Positions 45,662 to 56,845 of a stretch of DNA of 64,000 nucleotides are shown in pieces. The DNA is from Littorina saxatilis (taxonomy: Eukaryota > Mollusca > Gastropoda > Littorinimorpha > Littorinidae), in the NCBI RefSeq assembly GCF_037325665.1, contig NW_027128878.1:52381-116380 (forward strand). Reading direction: 5' to 3'. How positions within the stretch are numbered: the first letter of the stretch is position 1; the number at the start of each line of letters is the position of its first letter. The notes under the pieces were generated by a model that was given only the letters and a program-made list of their open reading frames with translations, was not told the origin of the DNA and did no database searches. Both the position numbers and the translations under genes were made by a program.

Positions 45662-45815
45662 GGAAAATGGAATGCTACAAGTACAACGCATGGTGTATTC
45701 CAGGATATCTGATCAAGAGTTGGATGCGTTGGTGGAACCAATTACTGCTTCCAACAAGCTTACTGGGTCCTTAATGATACAAGCTCGTCTGAAAGGACAG
45801 GGGACAGTACTTCAG
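45662..45815 (+). pseudogene. Integrase-core gene, exon 2
   Basis: The exon lies between a pyrimidine-AG acceptor (GGCAATTTTCAG) and a donor (CAG|GTAACT). It encodes ENGMLQVQRMVYSRISDQEL, DALVEPI and LMIQARLKGQGTVLQ. In the 'integrase core' animal gene family the corresponding region reads YS-x-ISD-x-ELD followed by a helix-turn-helix before the catalytic core, so the match is by position and pattern. The LTR element ends only 30 bp before this exon. The acceptor survived the insertion. Confidence 0.65.
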
Positions 45816-45952
45816 GTAACTCTTCTGTGCTGAATATTAGAATAGTAAAGCTTCAAAAAGGAATTTTAAACTGTTGAAAAACAACTGAGAAATGGACCAA
45901 TGTTTCACAGTCACAGATTCTGATTTTAAAGTTAAGTAATACCGTTTTTATA

Positions 45953-46052
45953 TTTAGTCAAGTTTTGACTAAATATTTTAACGTAGAGGGGGGAATCGAG
46001 ACGAGGGTCGTGGTGTGTGTGTGTGTCTGTCTGTCTGTCTGTGTGTGTGTTT
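45953..46052 (+). repeat. Truncated 'TAGTCAAG' repeat
   Basis: It begins ATATTTAGTCAAGTTTTGAC and contains GGGAATCGAGACGAGGGTCG and a GT/GTCT tract, equal to one end of the near-full copy at 20466-21330. Confidence 0.75.
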
Positions 46053-46444
46053 CGATCCATCATACAACGCCGCAGCTATGGAGGTCAATGCGTTGCTTCG
46101 GCAGGGCACTGTGGACTCCCCTAGAGTTGTATTTTGGGACCATGATTTTATGTTTTCCGCTGGAAAACAGTTTACGTTACCTGAATTTGCAGTGTCATTT
46201 CCTGGGTGATGGTGTGCATCTAGCAAACGTATATTCCCAAGCTTGGGACCTGTTGGCGTAACATATCAAGATCAAGAAGATCAAGCAACGTCAGGACAGG
46301 CCAGGTTGTACAAGTCCCTTCGTCAGGCGATAAACACAGTCGGTTTTTGTGTGATTAAATAATGTTGTAGCCGGGTCAGGTTGCATTGTGCGTTTTGACT
46401 GATCAGCTTACAAAGCACGGGTATAGGAACAGGGAATCTTCAAA

Positions 46445-46735
46445 TTGTTTACATTTTCTTTCTTGTTTGATGCGGGTGGGTGGCATTATAAATCGACGGC
46501 TCTAAATGGGGTCAACCAGATCGGTAGATGGGAAGTAACTCGAGTTTATGACAGGCTCGTTGTGGATGATGTCCCTTGTCTAAAAACCAGTTCAAGGTGG
46601 AATGGTTCTTCGATCAACACGATTGTTGAGTGTTCTGTCAAATCAAGATATCGTGACATGTTTCAACAGTATGTTTCTGTGTTGGTGGATAGTATGGATC
46701 AGTGTTTTTCCAGAGTACTTGGAAATAATTTTCAG
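46445..46735 (+). other. Unrecognised exon-like frame
   Basis: A 96-codon frame ends at a good donor (TTTTCAG|GTGAGA). Its composition (RWEVTRVYDRLVVDDV, YRDMFQQYVSVLVDSMDQ) looks protein-like, but I recognise no family and no clear acceptor precedes it. It lies in intron 2 of the integrase-core gene. Confidence 0.25.
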
Positions 46736-46779
46736 GTGAGATTCTGATGAACATGTTGGTGTTACGATGCCTTTTCATG

Positions 46780-47085
46780 TGAGCGTTTGTCAATTCAGAG
46801 AATCAGAATATTTGTTCCTGTGGAGGTACTGTATGTCAATTACCTCGGGTGTTTGTCATTTCAGTGAATCAGGAAATATTGGTTCCTGTGGAAGTACTGT
46901 TTTGTCAATCACCTGTTATTTTGCCTAGGAGATTCCAAATTTATTTTGGTTGTGGGCTAGGTAATATTTCATGTGTTGTTTGACTTAGAGAATCGGGAAA
47001 TGTTTTTCCTGTGGAGGTACTGTTGTCACTTGTGTTGGCTGGTGCCTCACAGATTACAAACACTATTTTGGTTAAAGTACATGTA
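46780..47085. repeat. Diverged tandem repeat, left half
   Basis: Units of about 70-110 bp share CAGAGAATC(A/G)G, TTCCTGTGGAGGTACTG and GCTAGGTAATATTTCATG. The same repeat resumes at 50210-50580, so the LINE between them inserted into the array. Confidence 0.65.
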
Positions 47086-47133
47086 CTCAACTCAACTCAA
47101 CTCAACTCAAATTTTATTGGCTTCAATTTTCAT

Positions 47134-48003
47134 TTTTTTTTTTTTTTTTTTCTTTTTTCTTACACCTGTTCCTTGTCCCGGTGTGCTCTCACGCCGCCCC
47201 GTCCCTGCACTCGCTGCTCCATCCACATCTGAATTTCGTTCCGCTATCAGACTTGTCGATTTTACAGACGCTCCAGGGAGGGATGTCGGGTCGCTGCGGT
47301 AGGCTACCCTCGGAAGATGACACTGCACTTCTGCTGAGTCACTTCGACGGTGTTCAGTAGTGGGTCTGTCGCGAGCTAACGGACGCAGCCCACTACCTAC
47401 TATGCCCCCTACTAACGACATTGACTGCTAAGTCGCGGAGCCAGACTGAGTGAGGGTCCCCTCCAGAGAGCAGACCGCCACCACGTCCCTCCGTCGACCC
47501 CCCCAGAACGTCACACGTTGAAGACTGACAGCAGAAGTACTATTCAGGGAAGGATGGAACAGGAACACTGAGACCAAGGTCACCATGAGAGCTCCGGGCA
47601 TGAAGGGCCACAAGAGCAAGGACAATTTATAATTTTGGATGATTAATGAGATGAGGATGATTATAATGATGATGCTATGGATTTCCAATTTGGTTTGAGA
47701 CTACGTGACAGGGCAGCACTCTACGCTGACTGTCATAATATATCCTGGCGTCAACCAGGCCCGAGAACTGCCGCACCTGCGGTGTTGGTCAGGTATACAG
47801 AACCTGAGCACCCTCAAAGTCGCATTCTTTAAGTGAATGACACTCGGCTGTGTGATTCCAGCCTTCCCATAGGAACCATAGCACTTCCACTCTGGGTAGG
47901 AGCCGACCGTAGCCCGAAAAACCCACATGACCCTGATGGGATTCGAACCCACGACCTCCCGGCCCACAGCCCGATGCGCTAACCACTGCGCTACGGGGGC
48001 CGG
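47134..48003 (-). mobile_element. tRNA-derived SINE, about 870 bp
   Basis: The 5' end (48003) is tRNA-like on the minus strand: GTAGCGCAGTGGTTAGCGCA resembles an A box and GGTTCGAATCC a B box for RNA polymerase III. The 3' end is poly-A (poly-T on plus, 47134-47152). A perfect 16-bp target repeat, TGGCTTCAATTTTCAT, flanks it (47118-47133 and 48004-48019). At 870 bp it is unusually long for a SINE, so the body may be composite. A homologue search of the body would tell. Confidence 0.9.
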
Positions 48004-48019
48004 TGGCTTCAATTTTCAT

Positions 48020-49338
48020 AGAAGAATTTGTCTTGCGCTTGGGAGAAAGTAAGAGTATAACATATAAAAACAGCATTCATATCACATTTCATGTATCACA
48101 CACAGTAATCACTAGTATAAGCCTACAATTATCACATTTGTACCTGTATCATACATGCAAATAAATAGTATCACATTTCCACGTATCACACACAATATAT
48201 ACATTACATAACATACAGCAAGCTTCCATCTCCCGCGCCCCCCCCCCCCCTCCCACACATACATATCCTCGCACGTGCGTCGACTCCATACAAATGACAT
48301 CATCAGTCCATTAACTAAAATGCACAATGACTAGTAGTGGGTACATGATACTTAATACGTGCTCAACTAGACCTGCTAACTAAAATAATAACAGAAACAA
48401 AAACAAGGACTGGGCACAACATTTACACGTGTGTGACCTACTTACATCAAGTGCCTGTGATCTATAAATAACAATGATTGCGTTTAAAGTAAAACATGAA
48501 TAATGCCGATGTTTGCTAACAATGAATACATAATAACTAAGATAAGAATGTATGTGCTTTCATAATATGATTATTTTATAAAACACAGTGGGGAAATTTG
48601 GAAAATAATTTTTATACGAAACTGCGCACATCGAGTCGAGCTCTGTGGCGTGTGTGTTCGGAGGCAGGAGACACACATGGCTGTGGATATTAATGTTCGG
48701 TGGATTAAAAAGGATACCCCGACTTCGGCAGGGCAGAAGGAGGTACAAGACGGTGTGCTGTATTGCTGTGTGTGAGTGTGCTGTGCAGACCTTCTGTGTT
48801 ATGTGCATGTTCTATTCTAGTCTGTCCGTAGGCTTCATCTGAGGGCCTATTGTGTACAAGGGGAGGTCACTTCCGCCTTATAAACAAACACATGTGGAGA
48901 CCCACAGAAATACCATAGCATCGTAATGAAAGAGGGCAAAAATACTGATAACAGCAAGGTAAGACAGGTCTAGGACATTATTTCTAGGACTGACTAAGCA
49001 AAGGAACAACATCATGATCTTCATAAGCAAATGATAGTGAGAACAAAACAGAATTCTTACTCTTCTGACTGCTCCCAGTGATTGACATTCAAAACAGACT
49101 GTTCTATTCTAAATAGTTGTAAAAAAACTTCATAAGAATAATATTAAACATACATACTTGATTTGTTTAAACATAATTCTAGTGTAAAAGTATACTTTAT
49201 AAGTTGTGGAGATAATTTTAAAACATTAAGATTAAGATAAAAAACACAACAATAACATGACAACATTAGTGTACAATGCATTCCTAGCTAGCTCTGAGGA
49301 AAACTCCATTGTACATTTTTCAGTTTCACATGCATGCA
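48020..49338 (-). other. LINE 3' untranslated region; no gene
   Basis: AT-rich DNA between the LINE frame and its tail. It has one poly-C stretch near 48240 and no supported gene. Confidence 0.5.
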
Positions 49339-50215
49339 CTAAGTGGTATCATTGAGAACTGAGATGGCGGATGGAATAAACGACTTCCGCATGCGAGAGG
49401 TTCTACACTTTGCAGCTCTGTATCTACGCCTAGATGGCATGAGTGCAAACTGATCATGCAGGGGGTGCGATTCATCTTCAACGACCTTTCGTGCTTTTGT
49501 GGCTGTTCTCTTATGCACCAGTTCATCCAAGCTTGGGAACTGAACCCCAACCACCTTTTCTGCCTGTCTGATCACTCTTGCCAGATGGCTCTTGTCCTCT
49601 ACAGTAGCCCCATAGTACCATACCATGAGGTTGAAGGTCAAAACACTTTCAATGCTGGCTCTGTAGAACATTGCCAGTATTTCAGGGCAGACCTTGAACT
49701 GCTTGAGTTTCCTCAGAAAGTACAATCTTGAATTGCACTTGCTAACTACCTTGGCTATGTGTTTTGACCACGAGAGATCTGAACTGATGATGCAGCCCAA
49801 GTATTTGTACTCTTGTACTTGTTCTTCCTCTTTCCCCCCTATCACTAGTGGCTCTGTTTCCTTTTCCCCTCTCCTAAAGTCTGTGATCATCTCTTTTGTT
49901 TTGCCCACATTGAGGTCTAGGCTGTTCTGGTCACACCACTCTACTAGTTTGTCCACCTCCTGTTTGTACACTGTGTCATCATCATTCTGTATCAGGCCTA
50001 CCAGAGCTGAGTCATCAGCAAACTTCGAAAGTTTGCCATTGGTGGCTCTACAGTCGTTGGTGTACAGGGTGAAGATTGTCGGAGACAAACAGCAGCCTTG
50101 TGGACTCCCTGTACTGATCTCGAGGCTGTCTGAGATGACCCCGTCTACTGCCACGTACTGAGATCGACCCACCAGGAAGTCGATAATCCACTTGATGATC
50201 TGCGGACTGACTGAC
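49339..50215 (-). pseudogene. LINE reverse transcriptase, 5'-truncated
   Basis: Visible motifs are STGSPQGCCLSPTIFTLYTN (motif B), KFADDSALVGLI (motif C, FADD), LDLNVGKTKEMITDFRRG and YKYLGCIISSDLSWSKHI, followed by the C-terminal RRYRAAKCRTSRMRKSFIPS signature of CR1/L2/Rex1-like LINEs. Motif A and the endonuclease are missing by 5' truncation. The remaining frame is open to its stop, so the insertion is not old. Confidence 0.88.
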
Positions 50216-50580
50216 AGTGGGCTAGGTAATATTTCATGGTGGGGCTGATTTTTCAGAGAATCAGAAAACATGGTTCGCTGTTGTTCTTTTTGTCAAATTA
50301 AGCTATAGGGCCTCAGAGATTCCAACATTAGTTAGTATGTGGATTTGTTAGCCAGGTATTATGTTGGTGTGTGACAGTTCAGAGAACCATGATGTAATTT
50401 CCTGTTGGTGTTCTGTTTGTCATAAATGTATTGAGCCTCAGAGATTCCAAACTCGTTTGGTGGGGGTACTGGGTGCCAGGATTTGAGTTTGACACAGAAA
50501 ACACAATTGGTTTGAAGTACTTTGGGCCAGATTTTAATCAATTTCTTTGGTTTGTATTTCAGACTCCCAAAATCTGGTGA
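50210..50580. repeat. Diverged tandem repeat, right half
   Basis: This continues the repeat of 46780-47085 (GCTAGGTAATATTTCATG, TTCAGAGAA, CCTCAGAGATTCCAAAC). Confidence 0.65.
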
Positions 50581-50740
50581 CAACTTCAGAAGTATGGGAT
50601 ATTAAACACCTTTTACAGGCTGAACAGTGAAGGAGTTGTTAACTCCTGCAAGGAGCAGCAGACAAGTTCAAGGCTTATGTGTAATTCTCAGTAATCTGAC
50701 AAATAAGGCTGTGTTCACATATCCTGTTTTTTATGCACAG

Positions 50741-51096
50741 GAATATGCCTCCCAGGAGGGCAGCGTCAAGGCGGGTAGCCGAAGTGACCCGAGCCGCTGC
50801 AGGTCGGCCGAGGGCCAGCAACCAGACAGCCTCGCAGCGACAACCCGGTGGGTTTGAGTCAGCCACAGCAGGAGGGGAAGAAAGCGCCACTGCTTTGGCC
50901 GCGGTATTGGCAGAACTACGCAGGCTGGGGGAGCGGCAAGTGGCCATTGTCTCGCTCCAGAAAGACAACCAACGTCTGCAAGAAGCTGTTTCGGGTGATC
51001 GTGAGGCCATCGCCTCAACATCGGGATCGATGACAACCGGTACCAGCAATTCTACCCTGTCTGGCTCGGTTGCCAACCTGGTCAACACAATCACAG
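50741..51096 (+). other. Retroelement gag-like fragment with splice-like borders (fossil)
   Basis: A frame starting MPPRRAASRRVAEVTRAAAG with an Arg/Ala-rich start and a heptad-like ELRRLGERQVAIVSLQKDNQ segment lies between an acceptor-like TTTTTTATGCACAG and a donor-like ACAG|GTGAGG. If read beyond the donor, DKVKRRIWG resembles a motif in DIRS-like retroelement ORF1 proteins. It may be a fragment of such an element or a genuine extra exon in intron 2. Neither is proven. Confidence 0.3.
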
Positions 51097-51229
51097 GTGA
51101 GGCGGCCACCCAATTGGTGCCTGTTGTTTTGTTCGTCGAGGATAAAGTTAAACGCAGGATCTGGGGCCCGGGGCGTCAATCCACAATGACAACTGAAAAG
51201 TTTCAAATGGAAGCGTGTCAATGTTAATT

Positions 51230-51890
51230 GTAATTCAATCTGACAATGATCTCTTTCCTGCGTTCATGCGGTTGCAAAAAGACCAGAATTGGTTCTGTTC
51301 TGTTCACATAGTACTTTGAGTTCACTTACATGCAAGGGTGATGCACAGTATTCCTATGGAGAGAACTTCATCTTTAAGTGTACTTCGATTAACTGAAGAT
51401 ATTCAATTGTTTACTTCAATGTGGGAGGTGTGCAATGTGTAAATACTCATCAACTCAGTCAGTAAGATTTATGTGCAGGTGTATGATGCAGAGCTGTCAG
51501 CCCCTATGAAGCTTCATGTGTAGCAATCTTGAATTTATAGTGTAGCAAATGGTGTTTATCTTTAAGTATTGCATCATCTTATAATCCACTGCACCTACAT
51601 GTTTATATGTCAAGACACAAATGTTGCAATAACTGTGTTCAGACAAGAAAACAGCAGCAGGAACAAATGAACATTGTAGAGTGTCTGTATAACGAAGTAG
51701 CATTTTCTGTTTTACAAGTAGCATGCTACATCGAAAGCGTAATAGTCTGCAGCTCTAATTGGGCCACTAATGCGGCATGGTGCTTTTGGATTCCACAAGT
51801 TATTTTGCATGTTGTTTTTAAGGCAAATATGTCAGAAGCTCCTAAAGAACTTTAGTGGGTAAGCCTGTGACATTGTTGTCCACATAGAGA
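51230..51890. other. Gene-free intron sequence
   Basis: Nothing beyond ordinary intronic DNA is visible. Confidence 0.4.
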
Positions 51891-51892
51891 AT

Positions 51893-52016
51893 ACTATATG
51901 GTTTCCTATGAAATACCAGTTTTACACAAGTTGTGCTTTTAAATATTAAACTGCGAACAATATTTCAAAACACTAGTGTAAAACTGGTATCAAACAGGAA
52001 GCCATGTAGTATTCTG
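51893..52016. mobile_element. Small hairpin MITE
   Basis: Arms of about 43 bp (AATACTATATGGTTTCCTAT, TACCAGTTTTACAC and their complements) surround a short loop. One arm also occurs alone at 27416-27463. Confidence 0.7.
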
Positions 52017-52029
52017 TTTATCCTACATA

Positions 52030-52633
52030 CAGGGTTCGTACAGGTCATGGAAAGTCATGGAATTTGATTTTTAATTTTCCAGGCCTGGAAAGTCATGGAA
52101 TTTCAATTCAAGTAATGGAATTTCAATTCAAGTCATGGAATTTAACATAAATAAGAAAGAAAAAAAATTAACCTTTAGCACGCCAGCTTTCTTTCGAGTT
52201 GTTTCTTGACAACAAAAAGTATGCGGAATTGGAACGAATTACCAAGGAAGATCTTCGCAATGAACTGTGTATCGCGGTGAAAAAAATGACAGTTCGTCAA
52301 GTCACAGTGTTAGTGACGGTTATGAAACGGAATTTACGAAAGTGCAGATGGATACAAACAGTGGCTGGTCCAGTTTAGTGAAATGACAGGACCAGCAAAC
52401 ATTACCGATAATCTGACTGCGTAGCAAATGCTTGACTTGCTTGTCAAAGAGACACTGCGTAGAAACTGACTCAAATTCAGTGCAAAGCAAGCCAGTGTCA
52501 AAACTGGCAGTGACAAGATGTAAAAAGTTTGCGTGTTCGGAAATGGCGACCTGTGGATCTAGTCATGGAAAATGTTATTGAGGCTCATGGAAAAGTCATG
52601 GAATTTTGTTTCTAAAAACCAGTGGGGACCCTG
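52030..52633. mobile_element. hAT-like non-autonomous element
   Basis: Ends CAGGGT(T)C and GACCCTG are inverted and typical of hAT elements; inside each end are GTCATGGAAAGTCATGGAAT-type repeats. A TACATA direct repeat flanks it (52024-52029, 52634-52639), slightly shorter than the usual 8 bp. No transposase. Confidence 0.75.
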
Positions 52634-52965
52634 TACATACTGTTGCATGTTCATTGCTGTAAATGTCCCTTTGTCGAAGCGCCCAGATTGAAGAAGCTTA
52701 AAAATTGAACCTGGATATCTCCGAATGCCTCGTGTAATCTTTTATGTCAAAGCAAGGAAATGTCACTGGTGTGGTGTTTACGTTCTTAAAATTCTTCCGA
52801 GTGTTCAAAGAAGGACGCTTGTTTCGGTATTGGAGGCAGTGAAAAATCAGGTCCTTGTCAGACAAGACCTCTTTACACATGCAATGTAGAGTGAATGGTA
52901 TTGTTATGACATGAGTGGTATGTCACGTTAGTGTAATAAGTTGTATTCTTACACGCTCCACAAAG

Positions 52966-53112
52966 GCACAGAGTACGGGGAGCCATCCAGCGGGTTGATC
53001 CTGGTGGAGTAGCTGTCAGAGCTTTGGCGTTGAGGCCCACGAGACGTCGTCTGTACCAAGTATCAGGACCAAACGCTCTCTGGCATCTAGACGGATACCA
53101 CAAGTTGATATC
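52966..53112 (+). pseudogene. Integrase-core gene, exon 3
   Basis: The frame reads HRVRGAIQRVDPGGVAV then GPNALWHLDGYHKLI and ends at a donor (ATATC|GTGAGT). Its phase is completed by the first base of exon 4. In the family, WH-x-DG-x-HKL carries the first catalytic Asp of the DDE integrase-like core. The 5' splice boundary of this exon is not a clean consensus, one reason to suspect that the gene is inactive. Confidence 0.7.
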
Positions 53113-53390
53113 GTGAGTACAGCTACAAATACATACACTGGGCACAAAAAAATCCTTTTTCAAAATTTGGTGAATGTTGAGTGTGTCCGGTGGTGGGGAG
53201 GATGTTGGGGGTTGTGCCAGTTTGAACATGGAATTTGAGTGGATTGATACAGGTGGCATAAGGAATTCTCTTAAACATTATTTTATGACGCTGGAATCTT
53301 TCTTTTAAGACCTACATAACCCTGAGATAATAAGGTCTTATAATGGGGGTAAACTTACAGAGGTTATGAGCAGAATATCTTAGAGAACAG

Positions 53391-54641
53391 CATACCTGCC
53401 AATTGCTACGATTTTGGTGCAGCATGCTCCGATTTTGCAGGAATTGCTACGCTGCTACTCTAAGCCCTGAGCTGCTACGCTAAAAAAAAAAAAAAAATGA
53501 CAAGCGTGCAAAATGTTCACTTATTGCTTGACAATCAACAATGAACATTGCATAACTAGTCGAGTACCGATGGCTGGGAACCACTCCGTTATGACTCGAT
53601 ATTGTCCACGTGACTTGCTTAGCAAATCGTGAATTTTATTGCAAGCATTCGCATTTCCGGTGACTCTATGCGCCAATTGTGAATTTGATTAGAATATGCA
53701 ATGCACTTGTTAAGTTGTAAGCTGTGCACAGTGACGGTGTTAGAAGTGGAAACTGGAGGGAGACAGGATAAAAACGGGGAAACGTAAGGGTGGTGAAGAT
53801 TATGGTGCAAGTTCCACGCCGATGCGGGCAAATCATTTTCAACGATTTTTGCCGAAGAATTCGACAGACTTTGCGTGTATAGGTAATAATACCTGCTATT
53901 CCGACTTGGTTGTGTGACAGACGTTTTCTTCCACACGAGATTACGTTGATTGTCTAAATCTACTTTTTGACGGAAGTGACCGAACAACTGTGAATGACGT
54001 CTCGTTATATGGGAATGACGTCACAGTCATCGTCACAGTCTGTATCTTTTGAAGCATCGCATTCTTCATGACGTCTTTCTGTGTCTGCATCCGCAAAATG
54101 TTTGTTCATTCCGGAATCTTTGTCATCTATGTTCAGAACTCTGTCCTTATAGTGTCAGACAAACAGGCCTCCTGAGCGAACCACTTTCCAAGGGAAGTTA
54201 AATTCGCGTATGGAAACAGTACTGTCGTCTAGGGTGCCGTTTTCAGTATTCTGAGCGTTGAAGAATCTGTAAAGAGAAGAAACGATAACAGCAGGAGAAA
54301 TAAAAGTCGTGTGTGCATTTTATGTTTTTTTGGAGTGACGATTTTGAGTTTGAATCCGTTCTTGCCATGCTCCTAAAGCGTGTAACATACAATCTTGCAT
54401 ACGTTTGCTTTAGTAGTGGCAAAGAAGGAAAGCGTGTGACATTGAACTATGTTTAGACGGTTGTAATGTCGTAGAGCTCTCAGAATCTTACAAACGTTTT
54501 TGATGGCATTTTAAATGCGGGCTTGCGATTCAAATTTAAGATTATGCGAGTGCTACGCTTATAAACACCAATTGCAACTCTGACATTGGGTGAAAGTTCC
54601 AAAATGCTACTCTTTGGGCTTCACAGGGGTTGGCAGCTATG
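53391..54641. mobile_element. Inverted-repeat element with CATACCTGCCAA ends
   Basis: CATACCTGCCAA at the left end mirrors TTGGCAGCTATG at the right end with one or two changes, and ATTGCTACG / GCTACTC words lie near both ends. AACAG occurs on both outer sides (53386-53390 and about 54643-54647) and could be the target repeat. No coding frame is present. Confidence 0.55.
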
Positions 54642-54649
54642 AAACAGGG

Positions 54650-55300
54650 TCTTGAAAATGTCTTGTTTGGGATCGTAAAAGGAAGGGCGTCTTCTAAGGG
54701 GTAGGTGGGTAACGAAGGTGAGTCGTGTGCAAGTATTTGCTTTTCTTTTCTTTTTATTTTGTCATTTTCTGGATATGTAATGAAAGACTGGTCCATTGAT
54801 GATTTCCCCACGGAATACAAAACATATTCTGGTTATACCTTACCATTTCTACTGGGTGGTTATTTAAATTTGGTTGCTTGGTGTTTTTTTAAACAATAAA
54901 CACCCCTTCAAGTTAACAGAGAAATAAGCAGAGGGGGGAATACTTTTCGGTGAATACCAAGCTACCTAGTCCTAACAAATAACCACCCAGCAACCAGTCT
55001 GAATCCTCGATAGCTCATAGGTTGAGAAACCACACTGTGTGGTCACTGCTTGGTGACTGAAAAGTTCTGAATGCTCAAATATTCGAAAGAGGAAAGAGCT
55101 CATACATACTGCATTTACACTATTCATTTCAGGTTTCAACACACAGAATCCAATATAAGATCCATAAGTTTGGTTGTTTTCTAAATCAAAATCTACGTTG
55201 TACCAGACACAAGGTCTCAAGGCAAGTAACTCTCATATTTTGTGTAGAAAATAGAGTTGTTCCCATTTTGCATTTGTACAAATAACAAGAAGAGCAAACG
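54650..55300. other. Gene-free intron sequence with a short inverted repeat
   Basis: CTGGGTGGTTATTT near 54854 and its complement near 54980 form a widely spaced inverted pair. Otherwise nothing is visible. Confidence 0.4.
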
Positions 55301-55307
55301 CTCGATC

Positions 55308-55836
55308 GAGTCACTTTCGCAGTTCTGAATATTATATGAGGCATCAGATGGACAGGAAGAAATTGCTATTCACAACACAATGAGTCACGTTCACATAAAA
55401 TTTGAGCCCGGTCACTTTTATAGTTTCCGAGAAAAGCCCAACGTTAGTTGTGTGTTGCCGAACAGAAAAGGCTAGTTATCTCCCTTGTTTTTCTGATAAC
55501 GTTCGTAAAAGGCTACAGATGTAAATACTTTGATGTAAAGAATAATCCTACAAAGTTTCAATCACATCCGATGAACTTTGTCAAAGATATAAAATGTCTA
55601 ATTTTTCCTTTGACGCTGACCTGTGACCTTGAAAAAGGTCAACGGTCAACGAAACCATCGTTAAAGTGTAGAGGTCATTGGAGGTCACGACTAAACAAAA
55701 TATGAGCCCGATCGCTTTGATAGTTTCCGAGAAAAGTCCAACGTTAAGGTGGTGTCTACGGACGGACGGCCGGACGGCCGGCCGGACAGACTAACACTGA
55801 CCGATTACATAGAGTCACTTTTTCTCAAGTGACTCA
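55308..55836. repeat. Repeat with GAGTCACTTT / AAGTGACTC ends
   Basis: Inverted ends enclose two copies of a block with GAGCCCG(G/A)TC and TAGTTTCCGAGAAAAG (about 55400-55445 and 55704-55745) and a GGACGGCCGG cluster. It is non-coding and probably a dispersed repeat. Confidence 0.55.
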
Positions 55837-56397
55837 AAAAGACAGTAATCTGTAGGTCAATTATATTTCACTTCATAAATAGAACTTTTTTTCCCGAGAT
55901 ACTTAAACATGAAAAGAACGCAAAAATATTTGCCTTATCGTCTTAGCAGAACAACTATGTACTTTATTTTATTCGAAATTAAATTAACTGCTATAAAGAG
56001 TTTGCAGAATTGCGCAATTTTCACAGAACTCTTCAACCATGGATTAATCACATGCTTGTGCAGGTAGACTGGCTGAGTGAATAATACTTGATCAAAATAA
56101 TTATGTGTGCTGTGGGCAGGCTGTCTGTCTGTCCAAGGACAAAAAATGTAACGTTGAGCTGTTATCTCAGAAGTTTATACAGCTAGACCTCTGAAACTTT
56201 GCACACTTTTAGGGTTTGATGATTTCACGAAGTGACCCCAGTTTCGTTGACCCTCATCAAATTTTGGGGTCACAGCGGGGTCATGTTCGTTTAATAAAAA
56301 CTTAACGTTGATGTTATCTCAGATGTGTTTTTAGCTAGAGCTTTAATAGTACGCACACTTCTAGGTTTTGATAATCTACCAACTTGACATAAGATTG

Positions 56398-56747
56398 TGG
56401 GCGGGGATGTAGCTCAGTCGGTAGCGCGCTAGATTTGTATCCAGTTGCCTGCTGTCAGCGTGAGTTCGTCCCCACGTTCGGCGGGAGATTTATTTCTCGG
56501 AGTCAACTTTGTGTGCAGACTCTCCTCGGTGTCCGAACACCCCCGTGTGTACACACAAGCACAAGACCAAGTGCGCACGAAAAAGATCCTGTAATCCATG
56601 TCAGAGTTCGGTGGGTTATAGAAACAAGAAAATACCCAGCATGCTTCCTCCGAAAGCGGCGTATGGCTGCCTAAATGGTGGGGTAAAAACGGTCATACAC
56701 GTAAAATTCCACTCGTGCAAACCACGAGTGCATAAGAAGAAGAAGAC
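56398..56747 (+). mobile_element. tRNA-derived SINE with AAG tail
   Basis: The head GATGTAGCTCAGTCGGTAGC (A box) and GTGAGTTCGTCCCC (B-box-like) derive from a tRNA. The body has TTTATTTCTCGGAGTCAACT, CGAAAAAGATCCTGTAATCC and CCTCCGAAAGCGGCGTATGG, and the tail is AAGAAGAAG. A 12-bp target repeat with one mismatch (GACATAAGATTG / GACATAAGGTTG) flanks it. I recall this family as common in gastropods. Confidence 0.9.
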
Positions 56748-56773
56748 GACATAAGGTTGATTGACCTTCGTCA

Positions 56774-56845
56774 CAGCCCACTTCGTCAACATCACGGGCC
56801 AAAGAATCTAGACACAGCCATCGTCGAACGCTGAAGAAGAAGAAG
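56774..56845 (+). mobile_element. Severely 5'-truncated SINE
   Basis: Only about 71 bp with a GAAGAAGAAGAAG tail remain, yet a perfect 14-15 bp target repeat (ATTGACCTTCGTCA) flanks it at 56760-56773 and 56846-56859. It inserted 26 bp from the full SINE. Confidence 0.85.

Larger units (their letters stand above)
47090..50215 (-). mobile_element. LINE fragment (CR1/L2-like)
   Basis: On the minus strand it ends in a (TTGAG)n-type tail at about 47090. It contains the C-terminal half of a reverse transcriptase and a long 3' untranslated region; it is 5'-truncated at about 50215, where the tandem repeat resumes. A SINE has inserted into its 3' end. Confidence 0.85.

Noticed and set aside
46445-46747. 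A definite exon of the integrase-core gene
   Set aside because: The sequence has no counterpart in that family and no clear acceptor, so it was kept only as a low-confidence frame.
47930-48003. Possible functional tRNA gene on the minus strand
   Set aside because: It is the tRNA-like head of a long SINE ending in poly-A and flanked by a 16-bp target repeat.
56398-56475. Possible functional tRNA gene
   Set aside because: The A/B boxes belong to a SINE head with a SINE body, AAG tail and target duplication; the cloverleaf is degraded.
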